From positions 1-37,636 of the IMG/VR virus record IMGVR_UViG_3300046691_000402: 37,636 nt of DNA. One strand, written 5' to 3'. The position numbers and the translations under genes are program-made. Below are positions 15,956-24,285 of the stretch, piece after piece; position 1 is the first letter of the stretch, and every line of letters begins with the position of its first letter. This DNA comes from a virus. The notes under the pieces were generated by a model. The model worked only from the letters and a program-made list of their open reading frames with translations. It was not told where the DNA came from and did no database searches.

Positions 15956-16700
15956 TCAATGTCTCCTGTGCTTCATTGAGACGACGAATAAACGGCTCAA
16001 CGACCACTTTTATTTTTATCAGCCGTGCATTCACTTCGGACGCAACTTCTGGATGGTTCACTACAAGGTATTTATGGGCACCGTGTTCAAGCCATGCAGT
16101 GCAACGCATGCAGTCAGGCGTCGATGTCATACCTGCTGCATAGAACGGCGGCAAAGGAATGCCGTGATCCACTATGCACTTTTCGACATCTTCCGTCGTC
16201 CAATGCGCTATCGGAAATAGCAGTTGAATGCCTTCAATTACCGATCCATTCACGACATGGCTTTTGGTACTGTCTTCGTCTCGCTGCCCGCGCATCAGCA
16301 ACGTGATGCCGTCTGCTTTCATGCGCTCGTGCATGGGAACCATAATCGAGTGGAAGCAGCAGTTGTGGCGGTCGATCAATGGCACGTAGCCGTCGATGTC
16401 TTCGCGGGCAAACTGGAAGCCAGTACCCGGCTGCATGACATCACTAGGCCAGCCCATCTGCTCATGAACCTCGTTAACGCGCCCCATAATTTCAACGAAG
16501 TGCGGCACGACGTTTTTAACCGCGTCGATGAGTGCTTGGGTTTCTGGATACGCGTCGCCGCTGTTCGTGTAGTAGACCGTGATGCGATCCCAATACGGGC
16601 GCAAGGCAAGCAGCAAAGCCAAGCTATCGCGGCCACCGCTGAACTGAACAGCAATGCGCTGATGGGCATCGATCACGGAGTCGAAGTCTACGTTTGCCAT
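15945..16700 (-). CDS. PP-loop ATPase of the PAPS reductase family
   Basis: A 251-residue protein with the PP-loop VQFSGGRDSLALL (Ser21-Gly-Gly-Arg-Asp-Ser26), which binds ATP or an adenylated sulfate donor. RGQRDEDS at 137-144 matches the second nucleotide loop of PAPS/APS reductases. Cys114-Cys115 and Cys197-x-x-Cys200 (DCMRCTAW) could bind a metal or FeS centre. Phage members of this family are usually of unproven role: sulfate assimilation, tRNA thiolation or DNA phosphorothioation (DndC-like) are possible. It sits among virion genes, coupled to both neighbours (TAATG start; 11-base overlap), so it is expressed late. Confidence 0.85.
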   Translation of the reverse strand: MANVDFDSVIDAHQRIAVQFSGGRDSLALLLALRPYWDRITVYYTNSGDAYPETQALIDAVKNVVPHFVEIMGRVNEVHEQMGWPSDVMQPGTGFQFAREDIDGYVPLIDRHNCCFHSIMVPMHERMKADGITLLMRGQRDEDSTKSHVVNGSVIEGIQLLFPIAHWTTEDVEKCIVDHGIPLPPFYAAGMTSTPDCMRCTAWLEHGAHKYLVVNHPEVASEVNARLIKIKVVVEPFIRRLNEAQETLNDK

Positions 16701-17863
16701 TAGAATGCGACCGCCGCCGCCATCGCCAACGCGCCCACGCCACCCATGGTCGAACTCGCATTCGCACTGTTTTGTGCAGCGACACCAGAGTTGTATTGTC
16801 CTGTCGCGCTGGCTGCTCCCGAATAATCCGCACCGGGCGAGTAACCCGACGACGCAAAGCCAGGCATCGTTGGCGCGTTAACCTGCTGTCCAGACATCAC
16901 AGCATTCATGCTGTTCAACGGCTGCAAGTAGTCCTGGTATGCATTTGCGTAAGCAGTTTGGTATTTCTGCATCGCCTGGGAATAAGACTGCTGCTGGGCA
17001 GCATTGCTGATTTGAATAGCTTGCTGGTTTACGCCGTATGTCCCAAGTGCCTGACTGTAGGCTTGACCATTTGCCGCATTAGCTGCATCGAAGCTGCTCA
17101 GTCCTTGCGAGTAGGCTTGATTTTGTGCCGAGTTGCCCGCCTGATAGCCGGCCAGCGCTGACGCGTAATTGTTGTTAGCGAGCTGATTGCCGGTAACGAC
17201 AGCTTGATTCGCCAACTGGTCTTGCTGCTGGCCTTGAACGCGCAACGTGTTCTGCATCGCGTTGTTGTACGCTTCCGTTCCGGGCGTCAGACCCTGCATA
17301 CGCAGTTTGGAATCGAGATTGTTTTGGTCTTGCTGCCATCCATCGGTAAGCAAGCCGGTCGCTGCCTTGTAGGCTGCTTGGGTTCCTGCATCTGCTGTCG
17401 CCTGATCATACTTGGGCGCATTCAGGTTGACGTTGCCAGCACCTGATGTGTACGCGCCCGGATCGGTTTTTACCTGACCAGAAGGCGGATTGAAGTTTTG
17501 GAAATTGCTATTGACTCCACCTACACCACCCAAATAGGAAGACATGTCAGGCGGCTTGTAGCCGTTCGCCATCTGGCTTGCGACTTGTTGCTGCAAATTC
17601 TGGGCAAGCTGCGACTGATTTTGTTGAACCTGCTGCTGCGAATTCAAAGCCGCTTGTTCTTGCGGAGTCAATGATAAGTTTTGCGTCCACTTATCAGTTC
17701 CGTCAGCATTCTTGGTACTTGTCCAGGTAGACGAACCCCAAGGCGTGTATTGGTCGGGACGGTTAGCTGCCGTTTGGGCGTTCAAGTTTTGCAGGTTGCC
17801 TTGTGCGGTTTCCTGCGCTGCGCCCTTGTAGTCGGGTGCTGGTGGTGCTGATCCTTTGGACAT
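16700..17863 (-). CDS. Ala/Gln-rich virion or ejection protein
   Basis: A 387-residue protein starting MSKGSAPPAPDYKGAAQ, a beginning seen in structural proteins of many podoviruses. It is rich in Gln, Asn, Ala and Tyr, with repeated helical units such as AQNQAYSQGLSSFDAANAAN and AQQQSYSQAMQKYQTAYANA. The C-terminus (TMGGVGALAMAAAVAF) is hydrophobic and could touch the membrane. The segment TPWGSSTWT at 40-48 is conserved-looking. Most likely part of the DNA ejection apparatus. A CTAAATAG motif lies about 31 bases before the ATG. Confidence 0.65.
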   Translation of the reverse strand: MSKGSAPPAPDYKGAAQETAQGNLQNLNAQTAANRPDQYTPWGSSTWTSTKNADGTDKWTQNLSLTPQEQAALNSQQQVQQNQSQLAQNLQQQVASQMANGYKPPDMSSYLGGVGGVNSNFQNFNPPSGQVKTDPGAYTSGAGNVNLNAPKYDQATADAGTQAAYKAATGLLTDGWQQDQNNLDSKLRMQGLTPGTEAYNNAMQNTLRVQGQQQDQLANQAVVTGNQLANNNYASALAGYQAGNSAQNQAYSQGLSSFDAANAANGQAYSQALGTYGVNQQAIQISNAAQQQSYSQAMQKYQTAYANAYQDYLQPLNSMNAVMSGQQVNAPTMPGFASSGYSPGADYSGAASATGQYNSGVAAQNSANASSTMGGVGALAMAAAVAF

Positions 17864-17893
17864 CTCTGCGTCCTTCCATAATGTGTTCAGTTG

Positions 17894-17901
17894 CTATTTA
17901 G
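17894..17901 (-). promoter_or_regulatory. CTAAATAG motif before an ejection gene
   Basis: Exact octamer in the 78-base gap upstream of the gene starting at 17863. An imperfect palindrome TGTCG-TTGC-CGACA sits at 17922-17935 in the same gap. The gap is unusually long for this operon, so it may be a secondary promoter or processing site. Confidence 0.35.
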
Positions 17902-17941
17902 TGAGTGGTGACACCCCTTTCTGTCGTTGCCGACAAATGAA

Positions 17942-18178
17942 TTACCGCTGCTGATTTGGATTGAACATCGTGCCGCCTTGCATCGTTTGAATCTGCATGG
18001 CTGGCCGGGCTTGCTGCTGTGATCCGACTGGCATTGCGCCGCCGCCTTTACCCAACTGCGACAAGATCATCGTTATCGCCTTCATTTGGTTGTCGTTCAA
18101 TGCAGACGAATTAGCTGCACCTGTTGCTGGTGCTGCTGGTGCTGCCGGTTCTGGTGGTGTTGATGTGCCTTGGCCCAT
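17942..18178 (-). CDS. Small Pro/Ala/Gln-rich virion-region protein
   Basis: A 78-residue protein, mostly disordered (PPEPAAPAAPATG at the front; GGAMPVGSQQQARPAM at the back) with one helix in the middle (LNDNQMKAITMILSQLGKGG). The ATG at 18178 begins within two bases of the stop of the acetyltransferase gene and shares its GGAAAAATGA leader, so it is translated from the same message. Function unknown; by position a minor head or ejection component. Confidence 0.6.
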   Translation of the reverse strand: MGQGTSTPPEPAAPAAPATGAANSSALNDNQMKAITMILSQLGKGGGAMPVGSQQQARPAMQIQTMQGGTMFNPNQQR

Positions 18179-18179
18179 T

Positions 18180-18662
18180 TCATTTTTCCTGATGTTTTGA
18201 AGGCTTTGACCATGGGCCTGCCAACCATTGTTTTCGCGTCAATCCGTAGATCAACGCATCCTTGTCCTCGCCAAACGCATCTGCCAGACACGCAGCGTAG
18301 ACATGGCCTAGTTTCTCGTGCATGGTGATCGCTGCCGTGTTATCAACCGACACCGTAAAGTTGAAACGGGTCTTGCCTGCATGGCGGAAAACGAAGTCGT
18401 AGACCGTGAAAGCGAAGTCGCGAGTAAGCCAACGACGCGAGCCGTTGCTGGCAATGTTTCCCTCGCATGCGAAAGGACTCCATCGATTGATGGCAACGAC
18501 AGCGAGGATTTCCGGCGCTTGATCCTCGTGCATGACTACATGCGCGATCGTGCGGCACTCGCTCGCATTGAAGTCGCCCACACAGCCAATGCGCTCCTGC
18601 ATCCACTTCAGGAACAGCGGTGCGTGCCGCTGGTCGGTAATGATCACGCGCTTACTTGTCAT
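18180..18662 (-). CDS. GNAT-family N-acetyltransferase
   Basis: A 160-residue protein from MTSKRVIITDQRHAPLFLKW. It fits the GNAT fold: an early helix, central strands (EILAVVAINRW), FAFTVYDFVF, and the C-terminal TVSVDNTAAITMHEKLGH segment, which is the common motif where the acyl-acceptor site and final helix meet. The start at 18662 overlaps the nozzle gene stop as ATGA; the open frame continues upstream but only as antisense-like sequence. GNAT genes are regular passengers in podovirus late operons; the substrate is unknown. Confidence 0.8.
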   Translation of the reverse strand: MTSKRVIITDQRHAPLFLKWMQERIGCVGDFNASECRTIAHVVMHEDQAPEILAVVAINRWSPFACEGNIASNGSRRWLTRDFAFTVYDFVFRHAGKTRFNFTVSVDNTAAITMHEKLGHVYAACLADAFGEDKDALIYGLTRKQWLAGPWSKPSKHQEK

Positions 18663-20308
18663 GCGAATGGCCCGCCCGGCGCAACCAGCAAATCGGTCGC
18701 GCTCCAAAGAGTGTCGGCGGTTGCACTCACGGAAACCGTGACCGCCGCATACGTACCTGGGTACGAAGCGACGCCCGTCCAACGATTCACAGTAGTGAGA
18801 CTGCCTACCCATGTCGTGCTGGGGTCGTCCCATCTTGCGGTATCCCAGACTGCGCCAGTTGCCGGATTGACAGTCGCGCTGCCAATGATCGGAGTCAGGT
18901 TAAAGTCCGTGTTAACGCCCACAAAGACGTTTGGACTTGAGCTGCCAGTGACCAGAAACGGCTTTACCTGCTTGACGTGCTTGACGACGCCACTGCCGAA
19001 GGCTGCATCCATGGAGCTGAACGCGGTCATGGCCGTGGCGATGATGTTGTTGCCCCCTGCCCCATTGATGTCTGCGCCGTCCTGATAGCCGATAAACGCG
19101 AGTGCAACGAAGCCAGTCCCACCGAAGTAGAACGCGTCGTTGAATAGGCCGTAGCACTGTGCAGGCCAGCCGGTAAATTGTGTCCAGCCCTGAGTGATGG
19201 TGTTGAAGCAGAACTGGAAATTGTTCGCTTGCAGACTCTGCGGAATGTTCAGCAGCATGATGTTCTCTCCCGGGTACACCGACGCTTCAAAGCCCGGCGT
19301 ATTGGCAAGCGAAGCAACCAGATTGCTGATGGTCGGAGAGATTTTGTACGTGAGTGCAGATGAGCTTTCGACGCGTGCGCTTTGTAGGTATTTGCTCATC
19401 GGGTTCAAGCCATCTTGAGTCAAGATGAGCAAGTCGCCTTCATACTGCGTGGTGCATCGACGGCCAACTGGCGAACCAATTTTGTATTGGCCGATCATCG
19501 TCCAATCCGTTGCACTGGATGGGTTCGTGCCTTGGAAAACAACGACATCGCCCTTGTCGGAAACGCCGACCAGCATCGCCTGCGTACCACTCGATCCGCC
19601 GCTATCCATCGTCCACGTTGCAAGCTTTTGCAGCTTGCCGCCATTTGGGAAGAACGGGCCGAAATCCAACGGATGCAACGCCCCGCCGACTTGTGCGATG
19701 TCGCAGTAATAGCCGACGGTCGTATTGTTCGCGACAAACCACAAACGCTGCTGGTGCAGCACGACATCAACGAAATTGCTAATGTTCACTGGATTGGAAT
19801 TGGCGTCAGTTGCCGCGAACTGGCCGACGCCCGCAGGGCTTGCGACCTGAGTGCATGTTTGCCACACGGAGCCGTTGTACAGACGCGGCGCATCGGCGCC
19901 ATTTACGGCTACTAGATAGCTCGCTGACGACTGCGTGTACGTCTGCACGACGCTTTGCCAGTAGTTGTTCGTGGCGCTGAGTCCAGACACGACAGGCGCG
20001 CCCACGACGCCGCCGCTGGTCACGTCGTAAATGCCGCTACCACTGCAAGCAAACAATCTGCTGGCACCATTGGAACGTCCGTGATACGTGAGCAAACTAG
20101 TGACCGTTCCCGGTAAACCAGTCGCCCATTTGCGATAGCCAGGTCGTACAGCCAAGCCCTGATTGGTGGCGACGAAGTTCTGGATGCTTAAGCCATAGCT
20201 TGGGTCCATGGACTGCAAAGGATCAAGCGTGTTGATGCCTCGGAATGGCGCGGGCATCTGCACGTTTTGCGCACTGCGCTGTTGCGGCGTGAATGACGTT
20301 TTGCCCAT
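18659..20308 (-). CDS. Tail nozzle/hub protein
   Basis: A 549-residue beta-rich protein starting MGKTSFTPQQRSAQN, then PAPFRGINTLDPLQSMDP, an N-terminal segment typical of phage stabilisation or tail-tube B proteins. Repeated strand pairs (FACSGSGIYDVTSGG; YLVAVNGADAPRLYNG; MLVGVSDKGDVVVFQG) suggest the beta-propeller-like fold of T7 gp12 or P22 gp10. It would form the nozzle below the adaptor. Its ATG overlaps the adaptor gene stop as TAATG, the expected gene order. Confidence 0.8.
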   Translation of the reverse strand: MGKTSFTPQQRSAQNVQMPAPFRGINTLDPLQSMDPSYGLSIQNFVATNQGLAVRPGYRKWATGLPGTVTSLLTYHGRSNGASRLFACSGSGIYDVTSGGVVGAPVVSGLSATNNYWQSVVQTYTQSSASYLVAVNGADAPRLYNGSVWQTCTQVASPAGVGQFAATDANSNPVNISNFVDVVLHQQRLWFVANNTTVGYYCDIAQVGGALHPLDFGPFFPNGGKLQKLATWTMDSGGSSGTQAMLVGVSDKGDVVVFQGTNPSSATDWTMIGQYKIGSPVGRRCTTQYEGDLLILTQDGLNPMSKYLQSARVESSSALTYKISPTISNLVASLANTPGFEASVYPGENIMLLNIPQSLQANNFQFCFNTITQGWTQFTGWPAQCYGLFNDAFYFGGTGFVALAFIGYQDGADINGAGGNNIIATAMTAFSSMDAAFGSGVVKHVKQVKPFLVTGSSSPNVFVGVNTDFNLTPIIGSATVNPATGAVWDTARWDDPSTTWVGSLTTVNRWTGVASYPGTYAAVTVSVSATADTLWSATDLLVAPGGPFA

Positions 20309-21027
20309 TACACGCCACCAAAGCCGGTATCTGGAATGTTGGCAGTCGAGAGCAACGGGATGCCGCCAGTGCGACCGCAGATGTTCAAACTACGTGGCGC
20401 GGTGTCGGTGCTTTTCGCGTATTCCAAAGCACGGGCGTAATCGACCAATGCCGCAGTGGTATCCATGTTCACGCTTGCCAGCCATTTCAGCTTCGCGCCA
20501 TAGGTCACACAACGATGGTCAAGAACGACCTTGTCGCTATCCTGCAGGAACGCGCTTTGAGGAACGCCAGCGCTGCTAGTGCAATACGCATTGCTGATGT
20601 ATTCGTAGACGAATGTGTAGGGCGTCGATCCGGGTACGGGATACAGGAACATCCTGTTGTTCATTATTCGATAGCGAATAAATGGGCTGGATGCCAGTTG
20701 CGATACCTTGACTTGTTCCCACTCAGGCCCGGTCAACGGCCCCATCATCGGCCAGCGATTATTCTGGTCAAAGAACGTACTGCCGATGAAGCGCTCTTCG
20801 TCAGTTGGAAACGGGTAGTTATCAACTCCGGGAGTCGTGGTAAAGGTGTAGCGTGTCTGTAAAACCTGCCAGTCGAACTCGCGAAGTAAGTCGTCGCAAG
20901 TTGCTTGGATCATGCCAAGCAACTTCAAAATGTTGGTATCGGTAGACGACACAACAGTGGTCGGCGCTGGAAATCCAAGCTCAGTGGTGATCGTCTTCGC
21001 GATCTCTAAAAGGGTCTTCTGGACCAT
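20308..21027 (-). CDS. Head-to-tail adaptor (tail tubular protein A-like)
   Basis: A 239-residue protein from MVQKTLLEIAKTITTELG. The open frame extends to 21180, but the ATG at 21027 has GAGG nine bases upstream and gives the usual family length. The sequence is a helical N-terminus, then DDLLREFDWQVLQTRY, then YPFPTDEERFIGSTFFD, as in adaptors that dock on the portal and receive the nozzle. It lies between the 229-residue head gene and the nozzle gene. Confidence in the role comes from fold-like features plus order. Confidence 0.75.
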   Translation of the reverse strand: MVQKTLLEIAKTITTELGFPAPTTVVSSTDTNILKLLGMIQATCDDLLREFDWQVLQTRYTFTTTPGVDNYPFPTDEERFIGSTFFDQNNRWPMMGPLTGPEWEQVKVSQLASSPFIRYRIMNNRMFLYPVPGSTPYTFVYEYISNAYCTSSAGVPQSAFLQDSDKVVLDHRCVTYGAKLKWLASVNMDTTAALVDYARALEYAKSTDTAPRSLNICGRTGGIPLLSTANIPDTGFGGV

Positions 21028-21052
21028 GTTGTTGTGTCGCCTCGTTAAATCC

Positions 21053-21742
21053 TTATTTAGTTGATGCCGTCTTGGATTCCTTCGGAATCGCTTGCGCCAA
21101 CATGGCAGCGAAGCGATCTTCCATCGCCTTGAGTTCGGCCTTGTGACGAGCTTCCTGCTCTTCCATCTGGACGCGGACAATTGCTGTAGCGTTCTTGTCT
21201 TTCGCGTCTTCCAAAAACTGCTTGGCCTTATGCTTCATGGCGTAGAAACCGCGCAGGACGCCGCTTGAACTGTCCGAGAGGTCGGCAAGCTGTTCAACCG
21301 TGCGAATGCCTTGATGCTTCAACTCAGCGATTTGCGCCGGCTGCATAGCGGGCCACAAGTCCAATGGAGTGCCGATCACGACTGCGCTCTGTCCTTGCTT
21401 GAACTGTGCGTACTCCAGAGGAAAACGCCATTCGTAGAAGTCGGTCACTGGCGCATGCACGATCAGATCGCGATTGCCCGGTATCGTGATCGTGATGAAA
21501 TCCATGTCGATGTACTTCGGCACGCCGCCAGCAAAATACGTCTCGCGCTTGGAAAACACCGATTCGACGGTGAATTTGACGTTTAGCCCTGTGTCGTCGC
21601 CGTAGTCTGCGTGCTTCATCATTCGGCCAGTTCGTGGGTCACGAACGCCGCGTGTTTCTTCTTCTGCGAATCGGTTGATGCCACCTTGGTTGGCGATTGC
21701 TACATCAAGGTTGATTTCGTTCAGGTTGGTATCTGTATTCAT
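21053..21742 (-). CDS. Conserved phage protein between capsid and adaptor
   Basis: A 229-residue protein. Residues 30-110 are a beta-rich domain (KYIDMDFITITIPGNRDLIVH). Residues 130-150 read ELKHQGIRTVEQLADLSD, a helix-hairpin-helix-like segment often found in phage proteins of this position. The last 60 residues are a charged coiled coil (EEQEARHKAELKAMEDRF). It may be a head completion or DNA-binding head protein. Its ATG overlaps a 26-codon frame upstream (TAATG), so translation may be coupled to it. Confidence 0.65.
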   Translation of the reverse strand: MNTDTNLNEINLDVAIANQGGINRFAEEETRGVRDPRTGRMMKHADYGDDTGLNVKFTVESVFSKRETYFAGGVPKYIDMDFITITIPGNRDLIVHAPVTDFYEWRFPLEYAQFKQGQSAVVIGTPLDLWPAMQPAQIAELKHQGIRTVEQLADLSDSSSGVLRGFYAMKHKAKQFLEDAKDKNATAIVRVQMEEQEARHKAELKAMEDRFAAMLAQAIPKESKTASTK

Positions 21743-21822
21743 TAATTTCTCCTGCCATGATGGAGCGAGTAACGCTTGTTATCGCGGCTCTCCGATCTGG
21801 TGGCAAACAGCAGTGGCGTCAT
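21742..21822 (-). CDS. 26-residue open frame coupled to the next gene
   Basis: ATG at 21822 with AGGAGAG about seven bases upstream, ending in a TAA that overlaps the next ATG. The product would be MTPLLFATRSESRDNKRYSL plus HHGRRN: basic and without a clear fold. It may be a leader peptide that controls translation of 21053-21742 rather than a functional protein. It starts just beyond the terminator that follows the capsid gene. Confidence 0.4.
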   Translation of the reverse strand: MTPLLFATRSESRDNKRYSLHHGRRN

Positions 21823-21834
21823 TGCTCTGCTCTC

Positions 21835-21841
21835 CTATTTA
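21835..21841 (-). promoter_or_regulatory. TAAATAG motif just after the capsid terminator
   Basis: GTAAATAGG lies about 11 bases beyond the T-run of the terminator and overlaps the ribosome site of the 26-codon frame. If the motif is a promoter, it would restart transcription for the tail genes; if not, it is only a leader feature. Confidence 0.3.
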
Positions 21842-21851
21842 CCCAGCCAAC

Positions 21852-21873
21852 AAAAAGGCTCCCGAAGGAGCCC
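21852..21873 (-). terminator. UUCG-loop terminator after the major capsid gene
   Basis: On the minus strand: GGCTCC, loop TTCG, GGAGCC, then TTTTTG. The UUCG tetraloop gives a very stable stem. It starts about 20 bases after the capsid stop and would lower expression of the tail genes relative to capsid, as in many phages. Confidence 0.85.
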
Positions 21874-21893
21874 TTAAAGGAGATCAAAGCGGA

Positions 21894-22865
21894 TTACGTA
21901 TTGCTGTAGATACCTGAGAACTGCGGACCACTCATGGTCAAGTTACCTGCCCATACCAAGGTCTTGACAGTGCTATCCTGATTGACTGCGTTCTTGTCAT
22001 CCAGAGCGATCATGTTGCGATCCTTGTGGGTGCGCCATTTCATGTAATCGGTGTTCAGGAAGTAAGCAGACTGCGCGCTAATACCAGAGGCGTTCGAGTC
22101 GAAGAAAACTGGGATGTCTTGGAATTGCAACTGGGCGAAACCTGCGTTAGCCATGCCCGCATCTGAAATACGTTGCATGACTTGCAGACCGGAGTTGAAC
22201 AGGGAGTACACAGCTGGTGATGCCAAGATCAGTTTCGGACGATCAGCGCCACGTGACATACTCTGAACGAAAGTGTTCCACTGGCTGATCAACGCAGTAC
22301 CGGTGGCCGCTACACCGCCACCATCAACGGAAGCTTGATACTTCTGATTACGCCAGAAGGTTGACGTAACACGACTGATACCGCCGTAAGTGCCGAGTGT
22401 ATTAGCCAGCGGAATAGCAGCAGCCAAGCCGGTGATGTTCTTGCCGCTGTTGCCCGTACCATCCAGATAGAAGTGTCGGTTCAACAGATTTTGCATCGTT
22501 GCTTCAGCGACCTTGACGCGTGCCTCTACGAGGTCGATCAATGCTTCCTTACCGCTGTTGGTCAGCGTCTCACGACCGGAGAAGGTCACTGGCACCGCGT
22601 ACTGCGCGAAGCCGTATTGGGCTGCTGAGATTACGTCAGCGGCTGCTGTTGGTAGCGTGTCGTAACCACTGTACGAACCACCGTTGCCGTTTTCTGCAAA
22701 CGACAGGTTTTCGTTGATGTAAGTACCACCATCAAAGGTGGCGAAACCACCGCTTTTCTTCATTGCACGAAGTGCGGCGTTATGTTGGGTGACGTTATCG
22801 GCGATGTCCTTCGAACGGTATTCGATGGTGGTTGCCGCGAGGTCACTAAGATTTGGGAATGCCAT
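21894..22865 (-). CDS. Major capsid protein
   Basis: A 323-residue protein of the size and place of an HK97-fold capsid subunit. The N-terminal arm (MAFPNLSDLAATTIEYRSKD) is followed by an E-loop-like stretch and by ISAAQYGFAQYAVPVTFSGRE, then helices such as ALIDLVEARVKVAEATMQNL (the long spine-helix position), and late strands (DRPKLILASPAVYSLF; IPVFFDSNASG). Upstream AAGGACAAT is the ribosome site. The gene follows scaffold and a small protein, and is followed by a strong terminator, both usual for capsid genes. Confidence 0.9.
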   Translation of the reverse strand: MAFPNLSDLAATTIEYRSKDIADNVTQHNAALRAMKKSGGFATFDGGTYINENLSFAENGNGGSYSGYDTLPTAAADVISAAQYGFAQYAVPVTFSGRETLTNSGKEALIDLVEARVKVAEATMQNLLNRHFYLDGTGNSGKNITGLAAAIPLANTLGTYGGISRVTSTFWRNQKYQASVDGGGVAATGTALISQWNTFVQSMSRGADRPKLILASPAVYSLFNSGLQVMQRISDAGMANAGFAQLQFQDIPVFFDSNASGISAQSAYFLNTDYMKWRTHKDRNMIALDDKNAVNQDSTVKTLVWAGNLTMSGPQFSGIYSNT

Positions 22866-22910
22866 TTTTATTGTCCTTAGTAGACGAAGCGACCGTTTCT
22901 AATCGAATCT

Positions 22911-23138
22911 CTACGCATCGCCGCCGGGTGCGGTTGCAACTGTCGCGGCGCTGTCGCTCGTGCTGTCTGGATGCGCATCCAGTGCAGTTGCGTTAGTGCT
23001 TTGATCAGCTTGCTCGGCTGGCCCTTGGCCTTGTGTATCGACACGCGACGAGTACTCGATGTGTGCTGTCAATCTTGGATCGACAACTGGCACTTCGGCA
23101 CCTCGCGCCACAGTCAAAGAAAATAGCGAAACAGTCAT
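22911..23138 (-). CDS. Small protein between scaffold and capsid
   Basis: A 75-residue protein with a strong ribosome site (AAAGGAGAT nine bases before ATG). The first 30 residues are beta-like (MTVSLFSLTVARGAEVPVVD), and the rest is acidic, Ala/Ser/Thr-rich and probably disordered. By position it could be a head decoration or capsid-assembly factor; no family is recognised. A CTAAATAG motif lies 36 bases upstream. Confidence 0.65.
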   Translation of the reverse strand: MTVSLFSLTVARGAEVPVVDPRLTAHIEYSSRVDTQGQGPAEQADQSTNATALDAHPDSTSDSAATVATAPGGDA

Positions 23139-23173
23139 TTGATCAATCTCCTTTGTGTGTTTGTAATTTGCAT

Positions 23174-23181
23174 CTATTTAG
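23174..23181 (-). promoter_or_regulatory. CTAAATAG motif before the small head gene
   Basis: Exact octamer in the gap between scaffold and the small head gene, followed by ATG as in the plus-strand copy at 7759. It sits upstream of the capsid gene, where extra transcription would be useful. Confidence 0.35.
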
Positions 23182-23200
23182 TAAAGATGTTGTCGGCCGT

Positions 23201-24235
23201 TCACTCGCCGGTATGCTTATTCCAGGCCAATTCGACCGCTTCACGCATACTCTTTGGACGTGGTTGTGTTTGACCACCTCGGCCATTGGAAGCTAGCGAA
23301 GGCTTGACGCTTTGAACTGCTTTCGCTTTAACGGTTGTCGGTTGAACCGACAAGTCAGCGGCGCGATTGGCTAAAATCTGCTTTACTTCTGGATGCTGAT
23401 TCGCAGCGAACTCGTATGCATTGCGGAACAATGTCGGGAAGTCGTCGCCTTTTACAAAACCAGCTTCAATCGCCTTGCCCATCAACTCACCCAGGTCATC
23501 GGTGAATTCATAACGGGGATCAGCTTTGAACTGATCAATGGAGGCTTGAATGGCGGCTTGCTGCTGTTCTGCCTCGCGGGCTTGAAGGCGCTGATTAACC
23601 AACTCATCAACACTGGGAGCTGGCTGTGCCGATTGGACCGGCTGGACTTGCCCGCCATTAAACAGATGACTTAAGGTTTGCGCGTCTGGCTGGAACTGCA
23701 CCATCAGTTTGTGAATGATTTGTGCCTTTTGTTGGGCATTGCCAGTGTGCAGTTGGTGAGACATGCTGAACAAGTCCTTTGCGTGTTCAACCGCGCTAAC
23801 GCCATTTTGGCGGAACGTATCTTGATAGGGTTCGGCGGCTTGATGAAAGTCTTTAGCCAGCTTGCGTTGGTCGGCTGTCTCTTGAAGCTTTACCTGCATG
23901 TCGCGTTCGCGGTCAACCCAGAATTTCTGGTATTCACGCGGGACGGTGCCCCACTTCTCACGCAAGGTCGGCGTCATGGTGCTGGGTGCGCGGATCGGTT
24001 CAATCTCGCGACCGCTAATCGGGTCTACTTCTTTCGCGGGTTCTGCGCTTGCGGCTTCCGCCACGATTTCTTTATCTGCGTTTTTTTCAAACGCCTTCAT
24101 TACTGCATCGCGCAGATTTTTCGGCTCAGGCGACTCAACGGCTTCCGGCGCAGCTACTTCGATTGCTGCTACTTCTGGGACGTTGGTCGTGATTCCGTCT
24201 TCCAGCTCTACGCTGTTGATTTTGGAGTCTTCCAT
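23201..24235 (-). CDS. Scaffolding protein
   Basis: A 344-residue, acidic and helical protein. The start at 24235 (MEDSKINSVELEDG) is preferred over a GTG at 24265 because AAGAGAG lies just upstream. It has a disordered acidic N-terminus, helical middle (DRERDMQVKLQETADQRKLA; QRLQAREAEQQQAAIQASID) and a basic C-terminus (GRGGQTQPRPKSMREAVELA), the classic capsid-binding arrangement of scaffolds. It is located directly before the head genes, as expected. One copy of the dispersed palindrome lies inside it and codes for LSVQPTT. Confidence 0.8.
   Translation of the reverse strand: MEDSKINSVELEDGITTNVPEVAAIEVAAPEAVESPEPKNLRDAVMKAFEKNADKEIVAEAASAEPAKEVDPISGREIEPIRAPSTMTPTLREKWGTVPREYQKFWVDRERDMQVKLQETADQRKLAKDFHQAAEPYQDTFRQNGVSAVEHAKDLFSMSHQLHTGNAQQKAQIIHKLMVQFQPDAQTLSHLFNGGQVQPVQSAQPAPSVDELVNQRLQAREAEQQQAAIQASIDQFKADPRYEFTDDLGELMGKAIEAGFVKGDDFPTLFRNAYEFAANQHPEVKQILANRAADLSVQPTTVKAKAVQSVKPSLASNGRGGQTQPRPKSMREAVELAWNKHTGE
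23335..23353. promoter_or_regulatory. Palindrome copy 3, inside the scaffold gene
   Basis: Nine-base perfect arms TTGTCGGTT/AACCGACAA around a single G, coding for LSVQPTT in the scaffold. Its presence within a gene argues against a simple promoter operator and for a dispersed binding site or a mobile repeat. Confidence 0.7.
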
Positions 24236-24278
24236 GGTGTCTCTCTTATTGTTATTTGCCCACACTATGTGGACCGCA

Positions 24279-24285
24279 CTATTTA
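24279..24285 (-). promoter_or_regulatory. TAAATAG at the stop of the zinc-ribbon gene
   Basis: TAAATAG overlaps the TAA stop of the zinc-ribbon gene and is about 45 bases before the scaffold start. The neighbouring CCACA-TAG-TGTGG (about 24260-24272) is a small inverted repeat. Confidence 0.3.

Noticed and set aside
18663-18833. Longer N-terminus for the acetyltransferase
   Set aside because: The upstream extension overlaps the nozzle gene and gives unstructured, Arg/Cys-rich sequence; the ATGA-coupled start at 18662 is far better.
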